From assembly GCF_027627455.1 (NCBI RefSeq), contig NZ_CP115483.1:930001-994000 (forward strand): a stretch of 64,000 nucleotides of DNA, written 5' to 3'. Positions 55,090 through 63,922 of the stretch are shown in pieces; position 1 is the first letter of the stretch; every line of letters starts with the position of its first letter. The notes under the pieces are model-generated. The model worked only from the letters and a program-made list of their open reading frames with translations. It was not told where the DNA came from and ran no database searches. Position numbers and translations under genes: made by a program. The stretch is from Sphingobacterium sp. SYP-B4668. GTDB taxonomy: Bacteria; Bacteroidota; Bacteroidia; Sphingobacteriales; Sphingobacteriaceae.

Positions 55090-55711
55090 GTTGAATTGTT
55101 TTCACTACTTTTTTTAATAATTCTATATCTTTTAATCCGGGTGCGGATTCGAATTTAGAGTTTAGGTCCACCGCATAAAGCCTCGGGTCACTGCTCTGTA
55201 GGGCCCCATGAATGTTATGTGGTCCAATGCCGCCACTCAAGAAATAGGGAACCTGAAGGTTGTAATTCTCTAAAATACGCCAATCAAATGTCGTTCCCGT
55301 TCCGCCATGCTGATTGCTTTTGGTATCGAAGAGGAAGTAATCTACAAAGGGTACATAGGCTGGTAAAATAGACCAATCAAATTCGGAGTCTATGCCAAAT
55401 GCCTTGATTACTGTTACCCCTGAGTCCCTTACCTTTCTGCATAAATCTAGCGTTTCATTTCCATGCAATTGTATCACCTGAAGTTCAAATGCCTTTATTT
55501 TTTCTTGAATAATCCGAAAGTCGCTATTGACAAATACACCCACGCGTTGGATAGCTGGTGTGAGAGGTATGTCTAGCGGTGCAAGTTTATCGACGAAGCG
55601 CTTTGACCCTTCGAAAAAGATGAAACCCATATAGTCAATATTCAATAGACCCAGTGCCTGAATATTGGATGGATCTTTCATCCCACAAACTTTGATTTTA
55701 ATGGATTTCAT
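55070..55711 (-). CDS. trpF: Phosphoribosylanthranilate isomerase
   Basis: TrpF converts phosphoribosylanthranilate to the carboxyphenylamino-deoxyribulose phosphate. The 213-residue barrel opens [13 protein letters not shown], with the catalytic Cys in KVCGM, VGVFVN, QLHGNE (about 77-82), catalytic Asp in LFDTKS and the phosphate site [11 protein letters not shown]. It overlaps trpD by 4 bases (ATGA) and trpB by 20. trpC, which encodes the next pathway step, is missing from this operon. Confidence 0.95.
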   Translation of the reverse strand: MKSIKIKVCGMKDPSNIQALGLLNIDYMGFIFFEGSKRFVDKLAPLDIPLTPAIQRVGVFVNSDFRIIQEKIKAFELQVIQLHGNETLDLCRKVRDSGVTVIKAFGIDSEFDWSILPAYVPFVDYFLFDTKSNQHGGTGTTFDWRILENYNLQVPYFLSGGIGPHNIHGALQSSDPRLYAVDLNSKFESAPGLKDIELLKKVVKTIQHEQISS

Positions 55712-56697
55712 TGGCTTATCAGTTTTTTGAATGCATTTAAGGCTTTCAATCCCAATAGGGATTCTTCGGCTTCATAATAGCAATCGGCAAATGACTTCTC
55801 TGGATTGAATGTATTGATGGCAAATGCCGCATTGCTGAGCACCACACTGTTTTGGATGTCATCTCCTTCACCTCTGAGTATTGTCGAGAATATTTTTCCA
55901 GCTTCCTCTACCGTATGGCCACCACTGATAGACGCTGGATCAATATTTTCGAAGCCCAGGTTTTGAGGGGTGTAGTAATGTTCGCCTTGGTTATTGATGA
56001 CTTTAAAATCGCCAGTCAAGGATATCTCGTCGTAGCCGTCCAAAGCATGTAATATAGCGTACTGCTTGTCTGTATTTTGATATAAATAGCCATAAAGACG
56101 TGCTAATTCCAGACTGAATACCCCTACGGATTGATACTTTGGGTTTGCAGGGTTTGTGAGGGGGCCCAACATGTTGAAGAATGTTTTAACGCCCAATGCT
56201 TTCCGGATTGGAGCTACCGTCCTCATTGCAGGATGAAAGAATGGCGCGTGAAGAAAACAAATATTCGCTTCATCCAGTTGCCGTTTGATCAAGTCCTCAT
56301 CATTCGTAAAAGTATATCCTAAGTACTCCATGACATTTGAAGAGCCGCACCCCGATGATACCCCGATATTACCATGTTTGGCTACTTGATATCCGGCTCC
56401 AGCTACTACGAAGGAAGCTAGGGTAGATATATTGAATGTGTTTTTACCATCTCCTCCCGTTCCGCACAGGTCAACGAGCTTGTAGTCTTTCAAATCTATT
56501 TTCTTACACAAGTCATACATCGCATCTCGAAAGCCAGCTAGTTCTTCAACACGTATGCTCCTCATTCCGTAAGCCGTCATGAAAGCAGCCACTTGGTGAC
56601 TGTCATATTTTCCTTCCGTGATGTGAGTCAGAATATCATACGCCTCCTTCCGAGTGAAAGCTTTGTATTCGAATAAATGTGCTAATATTTCTTTCAT
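55708..56697 (-). CDS. trpD: Anthranilate phosphoribosyltransferase
   Basis: TrpD transfers phosphoribosyl from PRPP to anthranilate. The 329-residue protein has the PRPP-binding DLCGTGGDGKNTFNIST (about 78-94), KHGNIGVSSGCGSSNVMEYLG (about 110-130), and the anthranilate-site region HAPFFHPAMRTVAPIRKALG. It contains no TrpG domain. It is the first structural gene after the attenuator; trpE, trpG and trpC are not upstream. Confidence 0.96.
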   Translation of the reverse strand: MKEILAHLFEYKAFTRKEAYDILTHITEGKYDSHQVAAFMTAYGMRSIRVEELAGFRDAMYDLCKKIDLKDYKLVDLCGTGGDGKNTFNISTLASFVVAGAGYQVAKHGNIGVSSGCGSSNVMEYLGYTFTNDEDLIKRQLDEANICFLHAPFFHPAMRTVAPIRKALGVKTFFNMLGPLTNPANPKYQSVGVFSLELARLYGYLYQNTDKQYAILHALDGYDEISLTGDFKVINNQGEHYYTPQNLGFENIDPASISGGHTVEEAGKIFSTILRGEGDDIQNSVVLSNAAFAINTFNPEKSFADCYYEAEESLLGLKALNAFKKLISQ

Positions 56698-56710
56698 GGT
56701 TTATTAAAAT

Positions 56711-56738
56711 AAAAAAGGCTCGCCAAAAAAGGCAAGCC
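56711..56738 (-). terminator. trp attenuator terminator
   Basis: The minus-strand RNA reads GGCUUGCC (56738-56731), U6, GGCGAGCC (56724-56717), U6. The arms pair over 8 bp with one G-U, and the stem is followed by the U-run. It ends 13 bases before trpD, the position of a Rho-independent attenuator. Confidence 0.85.
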
Positions 56739-56801
56739 CACTATTCTTTGATATGTAAATAATTCAAGCAATAGATAGTTGCCACAACATTAGCTGTTGT
56801 G
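56731..56801 (-). promoter_or_regulatory. trp attenuator: pause hairpin and antiterminator arms
   Basis: The first hairpin pairs CACAACA (56801-56795) with UGUUGUG (56789-56783), with the leader-peptide stop codon in its loop. The alternative antiterminator pairs GGCAA and CUAU/ACUAU (56783-56775) with AUAGU (56744-56740) and UUGCC (56735-56731), a four-base bulge between. That pairing would open the terminator stem. It would form when a ribosome stalls at the Trp codons and frees the 56789-56775 segment. Confidence 0.65.
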
Positions 56802-56837
56802 CCACCACCACTCTGTATTTACATGCTTTAATTTCAT
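56790..56837 (-). CDS. trpL: trp leader peptide (15 aa, Trp-Trp-Trp)
   Basis: ATG at 56835-56837 opens MKLKHVNTEWWWHNS, then TAA. Three consecutive Trp codons near the end, a stop inside the loop of a pause hairpin, an antiterminator and a U-run terminator downstream, and trpD as the next gene together make this a classic ribosome-mediated attenuation leader. Stalling at the Trp codons under tryptophan starvation would allow read-through into trpD-trpF-trpB-trpA. Confidence 0.85.
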   Translation of the reverse strand: MKLKHVNTEWWWHNS

Positions 56838-56854
56838 TTTTATTATCAATATCA

Positions 56855-56885
56855 CAAATATGATGCATTCTTTCTAAAAAAACAA
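56855..56885 (-). promoter_or_regulatory. trp operon promoter
   Basis: Minus-strand TTG (56883-56885) and CATATTTG (56855-56862) are separated by 20 bases; the -7 box differs from TAnnTTTG only at its first position. Transcription would start about 12 bases before the leader-peptide ATG. Confidence 0.5.
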
Positions 56886-56967
56886 CTTTTTTTAAAAGAA
56901 TATGGTGATTGATGATTCCATCATCCATTAAATATGGTCAATACACCCTTTTATGCCCTACATGAAT

Positions 56968-57429
56968 TTAATAGGTAACGAAATGGGCGACTTTGTTGCC
57001 TTTGGAAACAAGGGTGAACGAAGCTATTTTGCCATCTTCCAAATATATAGCAACAACTTGGCGGTTTTTGTATTTTAGAAAATACATGTTATTTGTATCC
57101 AATCCCTCAGGATCTATATCCCGTGTTTCCTTTTTGGGGATTTGAGTCCAATTAAGATATTGGATTTCTTTCGTATTCTTATTCTGTATGTTCAGCCTTA
57201 CTTCATCCAAGCTAGCAATGAGATAGTCGAGATAATCATCATCGACCTCTTGTTTGATGGTAACATATTGGCTAAGCAATACATCTGTCGCAATACTATC
57301 TACGGACAGATCGTGTACAAATCGTTTTAGATAAGGGATGTCACTATTATTGGATTGACCAAATGATAATAATGGAGCAATCATCAGAGCGAAGAGAAAG
57401 GTGTAGATATGCTTTAGTAGTATTGTCAT
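56968..57429 (-). CDS. Exported hypothetical protein
   Basis: A 153-residue protein with a signal peptide ending LLSFGQ (about residue 24). The mature part is acidic in its first half (VDDDYLDYLIASLDEVRLN) and beta-rich in its second (MYFLKYKNRQVVAIYLEDGKIASFTLVSKG). I do not recognise the family. It lies upstream of the trp promoter on the same strand, with no terminator I can see between them, so some read-through into the trp leader is possible. Confidence 0.6.
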   Translation of the reverse strand: MTILLKHIYTFLFALMIAPLLSFGQSNNSDIPYLKRFVHDLSVDSIATDVLLSQYVTIKQEVDDDYLDYLIASLDEVRLNIQNKNTKEIQYLNWTQIPKKETRDIDPEGLDTNNMYFLKYKNRQVVAIYLEDGKIASFTLVSKGNKVAHFVTY

Positions 57430-57516
57430 ATATTTATTTGACTCTTCGTCTTTGGAATGGATTAATATAACTTAAATGTCAAACGCCCTAATCGAAATTA
57501 AGGCGTTCAGCATTTT

Positions 57517-57738
57517 TTAGTATTCATCTTCGTTAAAAAAGAAATCATCTTTTGTCGGATAATCCGGCCAGATCTCTTCAATATTCTCATAAGGCTCGCC
57601 GTCGTCCTCTAAGGCTTGGAGATTCTCTATAACTTCTACGGGGGCTCCTGAACGAATAGCATAGTCTATTAATTCATCTTTAGTTGCTGGCCATGGGGCG
57701 TCTTCAAGGTGCGAAGCTAATTCTAATGTCCAATACAT
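57517..57738 (-). CDS. DUF2795-family small acidic protein
   Basis: A 73-residue protein whose core, WTLELASHLEDAPWPATKDELIDYAIRSGAP, matches the DUF2795 domain, with a strongly acidic tail (DDFFFNEDEY). Members are small cytosolic proteins of unknown function, very common in Bacteroidota. A weak hairpin (57482-57507) follows it. Confidence 0.82.
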   Translation of the reverse strand: MYWTLELASHLEDAPWPATKDELIDYAIRSGAPVEVIENLQALEDDGEPYENIEEIWPDYPTKDDFFFNEDEY

Positions 57739-57888
57739 ATCTAATAATTTAAAATTTCGGATTTCCGCAAAAGTAATATTTAATTTGACTTATCCAAGTC
57801 TTTCGATTGTAATTTGTTGTTTTTCGAGTAACAAACTTGTTATTTGTGTATTGAGCGATGAAATTGGATAATTATTAATTGCTAAATG

Positions 57889-58647
57889 TCACATTTTTTC
57901 AAAATCGTCTCCTCTTTCTTTCAGTGCAGACATTCGTGGTGAGACCGATTTTACATCGGTATTTGGATAATCATCTTCGATTAAACCATCTCGCATTCTG
58001 ACGATGCGATGTGCATGTTGAGCTATATCCTCTTCGTGCGTAACAAGTATAATCGTATTGCCTTTAGAGTGGATGTCTTCTAAGAGCCCCATAATTTCAA
58101 TAGACGTCTTGGTGTCCAGATTACCGGTAGGCTCATCCGCTAGTATAATCGACGGGTCGTTGATCAATGCACGTGCAACGGCTACACGTTGCCGCTGTCC
58201 ACCGGACAACTCGTTAGGCTTGTGGTCGGTACGGTGCTCCAATCCTACGCTGGTGAGTGTCGCCAGTGCTTTCTCGTCCCTTACTTTTTTGGACTTGCCG
58301 GCGTATATCAACGGAAGCGCTACATTCTCTAATGCAGTAGATTTAGGCAATAGATTGAATGTTTGGAATACGAATCCAATTTCTTTATTCCTGACTTCCG
58401 CAAGCTCGTCATCCGACATCTGGCTTACATTGATACCGTTGAGAATGTAGTCACCTTTTGAAGGAGTGTCCAAACATCCCAATATGTTCATTAACGTAGA
58501 TTTGCCAGAGCCTGAAGGACCCATCAACGCAACAAATTCTCCTTTGTTGATATGTAGAGAAACTGATTTGAGCGCATGTATAGTCTCAGATCCTATAATA
58601 TATTTTCTGCCGATATCTGTTATTTCAATCAGTGGATGCTCCGCCAT
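57889..58647 (-). CDS. ABC transporter ATP-binding protein, MacB/LolD group
   Basis: A 252-residue ATPase with Walker [10 protein letters not shown] (about 42-50), Q-loop [19 protein letters not shown], signature [15 protein letters not shown] (about 142-156), Walker [15 protein letters not shown] and VTHEED. A 30-residue C-terminal extension follows the core. The group powers MacB-type extrusion and lipoprotein release; no permease lies next to it, so its partner must be encoded elsewhere. It is the second ATPase of this group in the window. Confidence 0.87.
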   Translation of the reverse strand: MAEHPLIEITDIGRKYIIGSETIHALKSVSLHINKGEFVALMGPSGSGKSTLMNILGCLDTPSKGDYILNGINVSQMSDDELAEVRNKEIGFVFQTFNLLPKSTALENVALPLIYAGKSKKVRDEKALATLTSVGLEHRTDHKPNELSGGQRQRVAVARALINDPSIILADEPTGNLDTKTSIEIMGLLEDIHSKGNTIILVTHEEDIAQHAHRIVRMRDGLIEDDYPNTDVKSVSPRMSALKERGDDFEKM

Positions 58648-58672
58648 TTGTTCTGTAATTATTGGTCAAAAG

Positions 58673-59422
58673 TTACGATATTTTATTTGTTTCCCAATGG
58701 GTTTTCATTTTTTCGTAAATCAGCAATTGCAGTTCACCTGAATTCTCATCCGTGTATCCATCTGTAGAAATGGGGGCGAGGATTGTAGATTGGACTATAC
58801 CCGGCCGCGAGCCGAATGTAAGTCCACTGTCCCAAAGAACGTCCCAGGCATTATGGATAATAATAGGGATGATGGGGATATTATTTTGTATAGCCATCCT
58901 AAAAGGACCTGACTTGAATTCGTGAAGTTGTGGCGGGTAACCATCATCTATTTTACCTTCAGGAAACACAACTACAGATCGTCCAGCAACGAGCAATTCG
59001 TTCGCTCTTTTGAACGCCTTGAAGGCTGATATCCTGCTTTTTCGGTCCACAGTAATGTCAATACTTTTGAAGAAGATGCGCGTTACTGGATTTTTTAGAA
59101 GCTCTACCTTACCTAGAAAAGAAAAGGGTTGCTTACAAAGATGGGTAATGGCGGTAATATCCAAAATTGAGGTGTGATTGGCACATAGCACATACGGTTG
59201 GGACCAATCGATAGGCACTTCATGACGGACTTGAAAGCGTATTCCTACCGTATAAGCCCCTAAAATGCTAATCCATTTTCGACAAAAGGCAATCTGATTA
59301 TAATATTTCTCAGGCCGTTTACACAGAAATAATAGGAAAGGGAAAAATATAATGAAAAATAGAAACACGGATGTCAAATAGCATATCCGATGGATTTTTC
59401 TGAATATCCTGATCATAGACAT
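58673..59422 (-). CDS. plsC: 1-acyl-sn-glycerol-3-phosphate acyltransferase
   Basis: PlsC acylates lysophosphatidic acid to phosphatidic acid, the precursor of membrane phospholipids. The 249-residue protein has an N-terminal membrane helix (about 14-35), the catalytic H83-x4-D88 box (NHTSILD), the acyl-acceptor FPEGK at 153-157 and a hydrophobic NIPIIPIII strand. Other acyltransferases of the family cannot be fully excluded. It ends 25 bases before the ABC ATPase start. Confidence 0.9.
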   Translation of the reverse strand: MSMIRIFRKIHRICYLTSVFLFFIIFFPFLLFLCKRPEKYYNQIAFCRKWISILGAYTVGIRFQVRHEVPIDWSQPYVLCANHTSILDITAITHLCKQPFSFLGKVELLKNPVTRIFFKSIDITVDRKSRISAFKAFKRANELLVAGRSVVVFPEGKIDDGYPPQLHEFKSGPFRMAIQNNIPIIPIIIHNAWDVLWDSGLTFGSRPGIVQSTILAPISTDGYTDENSGELQLLIYEKMKTHWETNKIS

Positions 59423-59459
59423 AGTAATGTAGACGGAAACTTAATTCTATAGAAAGTCA

Positions 59460-59505
59460 AGGTCCTGGGCAAGAGATAGCACGAGCTGAAATTTTGCCAG
59501 GACCT
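59460..59505. terminator. Probable terminator downstream of the M20 dipeptidase
   Basis: AGGTCCTGG (59460-59468) and CAA pair with TTG and CCAGGACCT (59494-59505) over 12 bp with one bulged G and a 21-base loop. The T-run on the minus strand is short. Confidence 0.5.
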
Positions 59506-59514
59506 CACCTAGGA

Positions 59515-60885
59515 CTATTTACTTAGTTCCGCATAATACTTATGGAACAACGGAATCGTCGAAATTCCCATGAGATAGTTCTCAATACCATATTTCTCAT
59601 TTGGTGAGTGAAGATTATCACTGTCCAATCCAAATCCCAACAATACAGTTTTTATCCCCAACACATCTTCAAATAATGCAACGATAGGGATAGAGCCACC
59701 ACCTCTAGTTGGGATAGGTTTAATGCCAAATGTCTCTTCCAGCGCTTTTTCAGCCGCTTGATAGGCCGCGCTGTCCGTTGGAGTTACTACGGGCTCTCCT
59801 CCATGATGAGGTTTGACCTCAACTTTAACGTATGCTGGAGCTATCGACTCAAAGTGTTTTTTGAACAAGTTTGTGATTCTTTCGGAGTTTTGATTAGGAA
59901 CTAATCGCATCGAGATTTTTGCAAAGGCTTTTGATGGAAGCACGGTTTTGGCACCTTCCCCAATATATCCACCCCAGATACCGTTTACCTCCAATGTCGG
60001 CCGGATTCCGGTGCGTTCGATAGTCGTGAATCCTTTTTCACCCCACACTTCCGCTATGCCCAAATCTTTTTTATATTCTTCGATTTCAAAAGGAGCTTGA
60101 TTTAAGGCTTTACGTTCTTCCTCGGATAGCTCAACGACATCATCATAGAATCCTGGGATTGCAATATGATTGTTTTCGTCATGTAGCGAAGCAATCAGTT
60201 TGGATAAGATTGTAGCCGGATTGCCAACAGCTCCTCCATATACCCCAGAATGAAGGTCTCTGTTAGGGCCTGTGACCTCAACTTCTACATAGGAAAGACC
60301 TCTAAGGCCAGTTTCTAAAGAAGGTTGTTGCATGCTGATCATGGAGGTGTCAGAAATAACAATGACATCAGCAGCTAGCTTATCCTTGTTTTCTTTGACG
60401 AAAGTACCCAGATTTTTTGAACCAACCTCTTCCTCACCTTCAATCATAAACTTGATATTACAAGGCAAAGTATTATTCTTCATCATGTATTCAAATGCTT
60501 TGACATGCATGTAAAACTGGCCCTTATCATCTGCAGATCCCCTTGCATATATTTTACCATCTCTTACAGTTGGTTCGAACGGAGGGGTATCCCAAAGTTC
60601 ATATGGATCTGCTGGCTGCACATCATAGTGGCCATATGTCAATACTGTAGGTAAAGATGGGTCAATGATTTTCTCGCCATATACAATAGGGTAACCTGCA
60701 GTGGGACATACTTCCACATTGTCAGCGCCCGCTTCGCGCAATTTCTGAGCTACAAATTCAGCCGTTTTTTCGATATCCCCTTTAAATTTAGGGTCTGCAC
60801 TCACAGAGGGAAGTCTAAGCAAATCAAACAACTCATCTAAAAAGCGTTGTTTGTTTGCCTCCACATATTCTTTGATATTTTGCAT
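59515..60885 (-). CDS. M20-family dipeptidase
   Basis: A 456-residue zinc peptidase of the carnosinase/CNDP-like M20 family. Metal ligands and catalytic acids are visible in TYGHYDVQP (H86, D88), GSADDKG (D119/D120) and EGEEEVGS (E150-E152), with a dimerisation domain in the middle and a C-terminal metal His in the LGFGLDSDNLHSPNE segment. It should cleave dipeptides in the cytosol. It is monocistronic. Confidence 0.92.
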   Translation of the reverse strand: MQNIKEYVEANKQRFLDELFDLLRLPSVSADPKFKGDIEKTAEFVAQKLREAGADNVEVCPTAGYPIVYGEKIIDPSLPTVLTYGHYDVQPADPYELWDTPPFEPTVRDGKIYARGSADDKGQFYMHVKAFEYMMKNNTLPCNIKFMIEGEEEVGSKNLGTFVKENKDKLAADVIVISDTSMISMQQPSLETGLRGLSYVEVEVTGPNRDLHSGVYGGAVGNPATILSKLIASLHDENNHIAIPGFYDDVVELSEEERKALNQAPFEIEEYKKDLGIAEVWGEKGFTTIERTGIRPTLEVNGIWGGYIGEGAKTVLPSKAFAKISMRLVPNQNSERITNLFKKHFESIAPAYVKVEVKPHHGGEPVVTPTDSAAYQAAEKALEETFGIKPIPTRGGGSIPIVALFEDVLGIKTVLLGFGLDSDNLHSPNEKYGIENYLMGISTIPLFHKYYAELSK

Positions 60886-61087
60886 AGTATGAATGTATTT
60901 GCACCAAAATTACATAAAACTATTTTGTTAATGAAGATCCACGGGGTGGATTATACCTGTCCAAAAAAAGATTTATTTTTTTATGGAAAGCGAATCTAAG
61001 ATACATCTAAGACTAAGTGAGGGAGTCGTGTATATATGCTTTATGTTAAATTTTAGTTAACCTATAATTTAGAATTTATAATAACCT

Positions 61088-61095
61088 TATATTTG
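61088..61095 (+). promoter_or_regulatory. Candidate -7 promoter box
   Basis: TATATTTG matches TAnnTTTG 46 bases before the barrel-protein ATG. The -33 region has only TTTAG. Confidence 0.4.
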
Positions 61096-61141
61096 CTCGT
61101 GATATTAACCCTTGTGATAATTTAAACCTTAATCATATACT

Positions 61142-63907
61142 ATGAGGCGATTTTTATTCGCGTTTTCAGTCCTATTATTATGTTCCGTGCCAAGCAATTC
61201 ACTATTCGCCCAAAAGAAGTTTTCTGGAGTGGTGCAAGATGAAAAAGATAAGCTAAAGCTGGAAAACGCTACAATCATGCTCCTACAGGCGAGTGATTCT
61301 ATAGTGGTCGATTTTGCTAGGTCCGACAAAGATGGGAGATTTTCCATCCAACTCCCTGACACCGGTACCTATTTGATTATCTCCAGTTATCCTAAGTATG
61401 GAGATTTTTACAGCGTTATTGATACCAAAAATGATTATTCCACTTTCAATATTGAAATGAGTACAAAGGCTCAGTTGTTGGAAGAAGCGATCGTCATTGG
61501 ACGAATCCCTATTGTGGTAAAAGGAGATACCACCGAATACGATGCCGGAAGCTTTACCGTCGAAAAAAATGCTAAAGTAGAAGATTTGCTCAAAGTACTC
61601 CCTGGTATATCGGTAGATGCATCGGGTAAGATTACGGCGCAAGGAAAGACCGTAGAAAAGGTTTTGGTAGATGGGGAAGAGTTCTTTGGTAACGACCCAA
61701 AGCTTGTCACACGGAATATCCGCTCTGATATGGTAGACAAAGTACAGGTATATGACAAAAAATCTGAAGATGCCGAACGAACAGGAGTCGATGATGGACA
61801 AAAGGTAAAAACCATTAATGTCAAACTGAAAGAAGATAAAAAGAATGGGATTTTTGGAAAGGCTTTGGCAGGCGGAGGGACAGACGATTATTACATGGGA
61901 CAGCTGATGTTCAATAAATTTAAAGGGTCTCAAAAAATAGCTGCTTTTGGTCTTTTTGGCAACAATGCAAGTACCAGTCTGTCATGGCAAGATTATGAAA
62001 AATACGGGGAGAGTGACAACGTATCCTACTCTGATGATGGCGGACAGATGTATTCCTTCGGTGGGGGCGGTGACGATTTTTCGGGAGAGGGAGTCATTGG
62101 ACGACCTAAGGCTATTAACTCCGGGCTCATGTTCTCTGATAAGACCAAGGATGGAAAACATAAGCTAAATCTTAGCTATAAATATGGTAAGATTGAACAT
62201 GATGGGACCGAGTCCACCTTTAGTCAGAACAACTTGCAAGATGGGGTACAGTACACAAATGCCAATAGGGATATAGCTGCAGATAAAGACAGGCAAAAAT
62301 TTAACCTTAAATATGATCTGCAATTTGACTCCTTGACGAGTTTAATGATTACAGGAAATGCTTCACGGGACAATATTTGGAACAGTATGTCCAATAATTC
62401 TACGACGTTAGATCGAAACTTAGATTCGCTCAATACCAGTAGATCCATTGATATTAGCGATCGTAAGGTCGAAAGTCTCAACGCAAGGGCATTGTTCACA
62501 CGAAAGTTTCTAAAGAAGGGAAGGTCCATCACACTTGGGCTTAGCATCAATAACAACGAAAGCGATGGGGTAGGTACATTGTATTCCAATACGACAATAT
62601 TCGAGAATAACCCCCTAAAGAGCCCAATCATTGTGGATCAACAGAAAAAGAATGAACAGCAATCCACCACAAAAGGAGGTAGTCTTTCCTATACCGAACC
62701 CCTAACGAGCGAATTGAACTTGACATTGAATTATAGCTTGACACGAAATGATAATTCCTCATTGTCGAAATCTTTCAATAAGAATGAAGGCACAGGAGAT
62801 TATGATATCTTGGATCCCATCTTTAGTAATGACTACGATTTTAATAGAACGAGCAATGGTTATCGAGTAGCGTTGAACCTAAACAATGATAAAATTTGGG
62901 CCAATCTCACCAATAATTTAAACAACGATCGGTTGCACCAACAGAACAACTCGAACTCGGATAAGTTGACGCGTTCATTTTTGACATACAATCCTTCATT
63001 GTCGATGTCCTATAAATTGAGTAGTGCCTCCAATATCTATTTTAACTACAGCGGGCGGAATCAATTACCTTCGCTTAGTCAAATACAACCTTTGCGAAAT
63101 AATCAAGACCCTATAAACGAGTATCTCGGTAATGAAAATCTTAAGCCTTCGTTTACCAATAGCTTCAATGTCAATTATAATTCATCAAAGTTGCTCACAG
63201 GGTCTTATAGATATATAGGGGGATATTTTCAATTTAATAAGAACGCATTGATTCAAAATATAGATAGTGAGAATGGACTTAACAAGTTTAAATGGGACAA
63301 TTTGAAGGACCATACCAATTTTTCGTGGAACGTGTGGGGAGGGTATTCGTTTAAACTGAGCAAAAAACTCAACATTTCTAACGGACCTCGGGTTTCGATA
63401 AATAGTAACAAAAACTTTAATACGGTTAATGAAGATCTCAATGAGATCAACAGCACAAATTATACTTTTGGATACAATTTTTCAAGGAGCACTACTAAGG
63501 GGCTTGATTTCAATTTGATGTTCTCCCCAGGATATCAGCAGATGACATCGAGTTTACAACCCGATCAACGTAATAATGGCTTTATCTTCAATAGTAACGG
63601 GTCTGTTTCGTACTATCTACCGACAAAAATTAAATTCTATGTGGATTACAATTATGTGTACCAAGCGGGGACAGATGCAATGCCCGATAATTTCGAGCAA
63701 TTTTTGGTGCATCCGGGTATTAGTAAGAAATTCCTGAAAAACGAATCCCTAGCACTCGATTTTGTGGTTAATGACCTTTTCAATAAAAATACGGGATTCA
63801 GTAGGTCCGTTAGCAATACTTTCTTTACCGAAAGAAGGTCGGATACCATCCGAAGGTACTATATGCTAAAGGTATCTTGGGATTTTACTAAAATGTTTGT
63901 TAATTAA
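61142..63907 (+). CDS. TonB-receptor-like outer-membrane beta-barrel protein
   Basis: A 921-residue protein with a signal peptide (about 1-23), a carboxypeptidase-regulatory-like domain (about 28-105, FSGVVQDEKDKLKLENATIML), a plug-like domain (about 115-225, VEDLLKVLPGISVDASGKITAQGKTVEKVLVDGEEFFG) and a long Asn/Ser-rich barrel (about 235-921). This is the Bacteroidota outer-membrane beta-barrel type often annotated as TonB-dependent receptor. It is followed at 15 bases by a probable GLPGLI gene, a pairing I regard as common. The ligand is unknown. Confidence 0.85.
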   Translation: MRRFLFAFSVLLLCSVPSNSLFAQKKFSGVVQDEKDKLKLENATIMLLQASDSIVVDFARSDKDGRFSIQLPDTGTYLIISSYPKYGDFYSVIDTKNDYSTFNIEMSTKAQLLEEAIVIGRIPIVVKGDTTEYDAGSFTVEKNAKVEDLLKVLPGISVDASGKITAQGKTVEKVLVDGEEFFGNDPKLVTRNIRSDMVDKVQVYDKKSEDAERTGVDDGQKVKTINVKLKEDKKNGIFGKALAGGGTDDYYMGQLMFNKFKGSQKIAAFGLFGNNASTSLSWQDYEKYGESDNVSYSDDGGQMYSFGGGGDDFSGEGVIGRPKAINSGLMFSDKTKDGKHKLNLSYKYGKIEHDGTESTFSQNNLQDGVQYTNANRDIAADKDRQKFNLKYDLQFDSLTSLMITGNASRDNIWNSMSNNSTTLDRNLDSLNTSRSIDISDRKVESLNARALFTRKFLKKGRSITLGLSINNNESDGVGTLYSNTTIFENNPLKSPIIVDQQKKNEQQSTTKGGSLSYTEPLTSELNLTLNYSLTRNDNSSLSKSFNKNEGTGDYDILDPIFSNDYDFNRTSNGYRVALNLNNDKIWANLTNNLNNDRLHQQNNSNSDKLTRSFLTYNPSLSMSYKLSSASNIYFNYSGRNQLPSLSQIQPLRNNQDPINEYLGNENLKPSFTNSFNVNYNSSKLLTGSYRYIGGYFQFNKNALIQNIDSENGLNKFKWDNLKDHTNFSWNVWGGYSFKLSKKLNISNGPRVSINSNKNFNTVNEDLNEINSTNYTFGYNFSRSTTKGLDFNLMFSPGYQQMTSSLQPDQRNNGFIFNSNGSVSYYLPTKIKFYVDYNYVYQAGTDAMPDNFEQFLVHPGISKKFLKNESLALDFVVNDLFNKNTGFSRSVSNTFFTERRSDTIRRYYMLKVSWDFTKMFVN

Positions 63908-63922
63908 GAAAGTGTCCAGTCA

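Noticed and set aside
61283..61933. 216-codon minus-strand frame opposite the barrel protein gene
   Set aside because: Antisense to a full-length receptor-like gene with clear domains.
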